Source: Akkermansiaceae bacterium UBA7331 | GTDB lineage: Bacteria > Verrucomicrobiota > Verrucomicrobiia > Verrucomicrobiales > Akkermansiaceae | Assembly (NCBI GenBank): GCA_002471255.1 | Contig: DKPP01000005.1 | Span: 35,649-99,648 of the forward strand | Length of the DNA: 64,000 nucleotides | Direction of reading: 5' to 3' | Shown here: positions 63,680 through 64,000 of the stretch, piece after piece | How positions within the stretch are numbered: position 1 is the first letter of the stretch | How the letters are laid out: the number at the start of each line of letters is the position of its first letter | Program-made: the position numbers and the translations under genes | Notes under the pieces: model-generated | The model's input: only the letters and a program-made list of their open reading frames with translations | What the model was told of the DNA's origin: nothing | The model's database searches: none

Positions 63680-64000
63680 TTAATAATCTTTTTCAGGAAC
63701 GTATGGTTCAATTCGTTGAGGCACAGGGCAACCTGCTTCATTATCTCGGTATTTGAAGAGAATTTCTTTGGCGTCTTTCTTTTCCTTGGCTTCTTTAGCT
63801 GCGCGTACTTCTGCTTCGGATAATTGTCCTGCTTCTTGAGGTTGGGCTGTTTTTTGCTCTCCGGGACGAGGTTTTTCTTCAGGCATTTTTTCTTCCTGAT
63901 TCTTGTTTTCGCCCACGTTCTTTATTTGTTTATCTTCTTCCGGTTCCTTACCTTGCTGTTGATTCTGTTGGTTTTTGTTTTGTTGATCCTTATTTTGTTG
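63680..64000 (-). CDS. C-terminal end of a BatC-like protein, 5' part beyond window
   Basis: The frame is open from base 64000 down to the TAA at 63680 (107 codons visible). It begins with a Gln/Asn/Lys-rich stretch, goes on with KMPEEKPRPGEQKTAQPQE and AEVRAAKEAKEKKDAKEIL, and ends PQRIEPYVPEKDY. A GTG at 63916 could be a start, but the open frame continues through it to the edge, so the gene is probably longer. Low-complexity Q/N/K/E-rich C-termini of this kind occur in BatC-type TPR proteins, and the position just before BatD supports that reading. Confidence 0.65.
   Translation of the reverse strand, partial: QQNKDQQNKNQQNQQQGKEPEEDKQIKNVGENKNQEEKMPEEKPRPGEQKTAQPQEAGQLSEAEVRAAKEAKEKKDAKEILFKYRDNEAGCPVPQRIEPYVPEKDY

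Noticed and set aside
1..64000. rRNA, tRNA, CRISPR array, prophage or replication origin
   Set aside because: No sequence with the required conserved parts was seen in the gaps between genes. Small or divergent RNAs cannot be excluded by eye.

Overview
The window comes from a low-GC member of the Verrucomicrobiota, probably a relative of Akkermansia. The support is two secreted proteins with PEP-CTERM sorting tails, a Minf_1886-type protein (a family known from Planctomycetes and Verrucomicrobia), many secreted glycoside hydrolases (DUF6067/GH123-like, GH2, GH20, GH16) and lipoproteins, and a housekeeping set (leuS, rpe, serA, ptsH-ptsI, prmA, malQ, nuoA, khpB). This assignment is inferred from gene families, not from a marker phylogeny.

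Layout. 1-9607 (minus) is an envelope gene cluster: an HzsA-like c-heme/propeller/SUMF1-fold protein, a triple-heme propeller-cytochrome, a DUF6067 glycosidase and a DUF5107 protein cut by the window edge. 9740-21780 holds a DUF3313 lipoprotein, a DUF4126 membrane protein, a beta-galactosidase with a C-terminal discoidin-like domain, a PEP-CTERM protein, a GH20 hexosaminidase, a tiny entericidin-like lipoprotein, khpB/jag and two exported proteins. 21781-27709 holds a decayed IS30-type transposase, a second PEP-CTERM protein behind an unusual set of inverted repeats, a lipoprotein thioredoxin, a DtxR-type regulator, a Minf_1886 gene, agmatine deiminase and a COG2509 flavoprotein. prmA and malQ follow on the minus strand.

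30845-35905 is an AT-rich defence-type locus: a PD-(D/E)xK-like nuclease domain and a STAND ATPase with a long helical tail, in one reading frame but separated by a single TAG codon that lies in the loop of a perfect 7-bp inverted repeat. This resembles nuclease-STAND (Avs-like) anti-phage proteins. After two paralogous membrane TPR proteins, a PI-PLC-like protein, a solo Panacea-domain protein and an orphan nuoA comes a second accessory island (about 44261-49506). There a Sel1-repeat lipoprotein gene has been broken. Its 5' part is at 43994, its last codons (LKKRNTN-stop) reappear at 49510, and between them lie a decayed IS5-family transposase and a two-gene, 1-bp-overlapping OLD-type nuclease plus UvrD-type helicase pair with Gabija (GajA-GajB) architecture.

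49661-64000 returns to core genes: an FAH-family hydrolase, PTS enzyme I and HPr (Ser46 context kept, no sugar permease here), serA, rpe, leuS, a coiled-coil membrane protein, a GH16 glucanase, a duplicated-domain secreted protein and a Bat-type cluster (BatD/TPR/SH3 fusion and the end of a BatC-like gene). No rRNA, tRNA or CRISPR array was seen.
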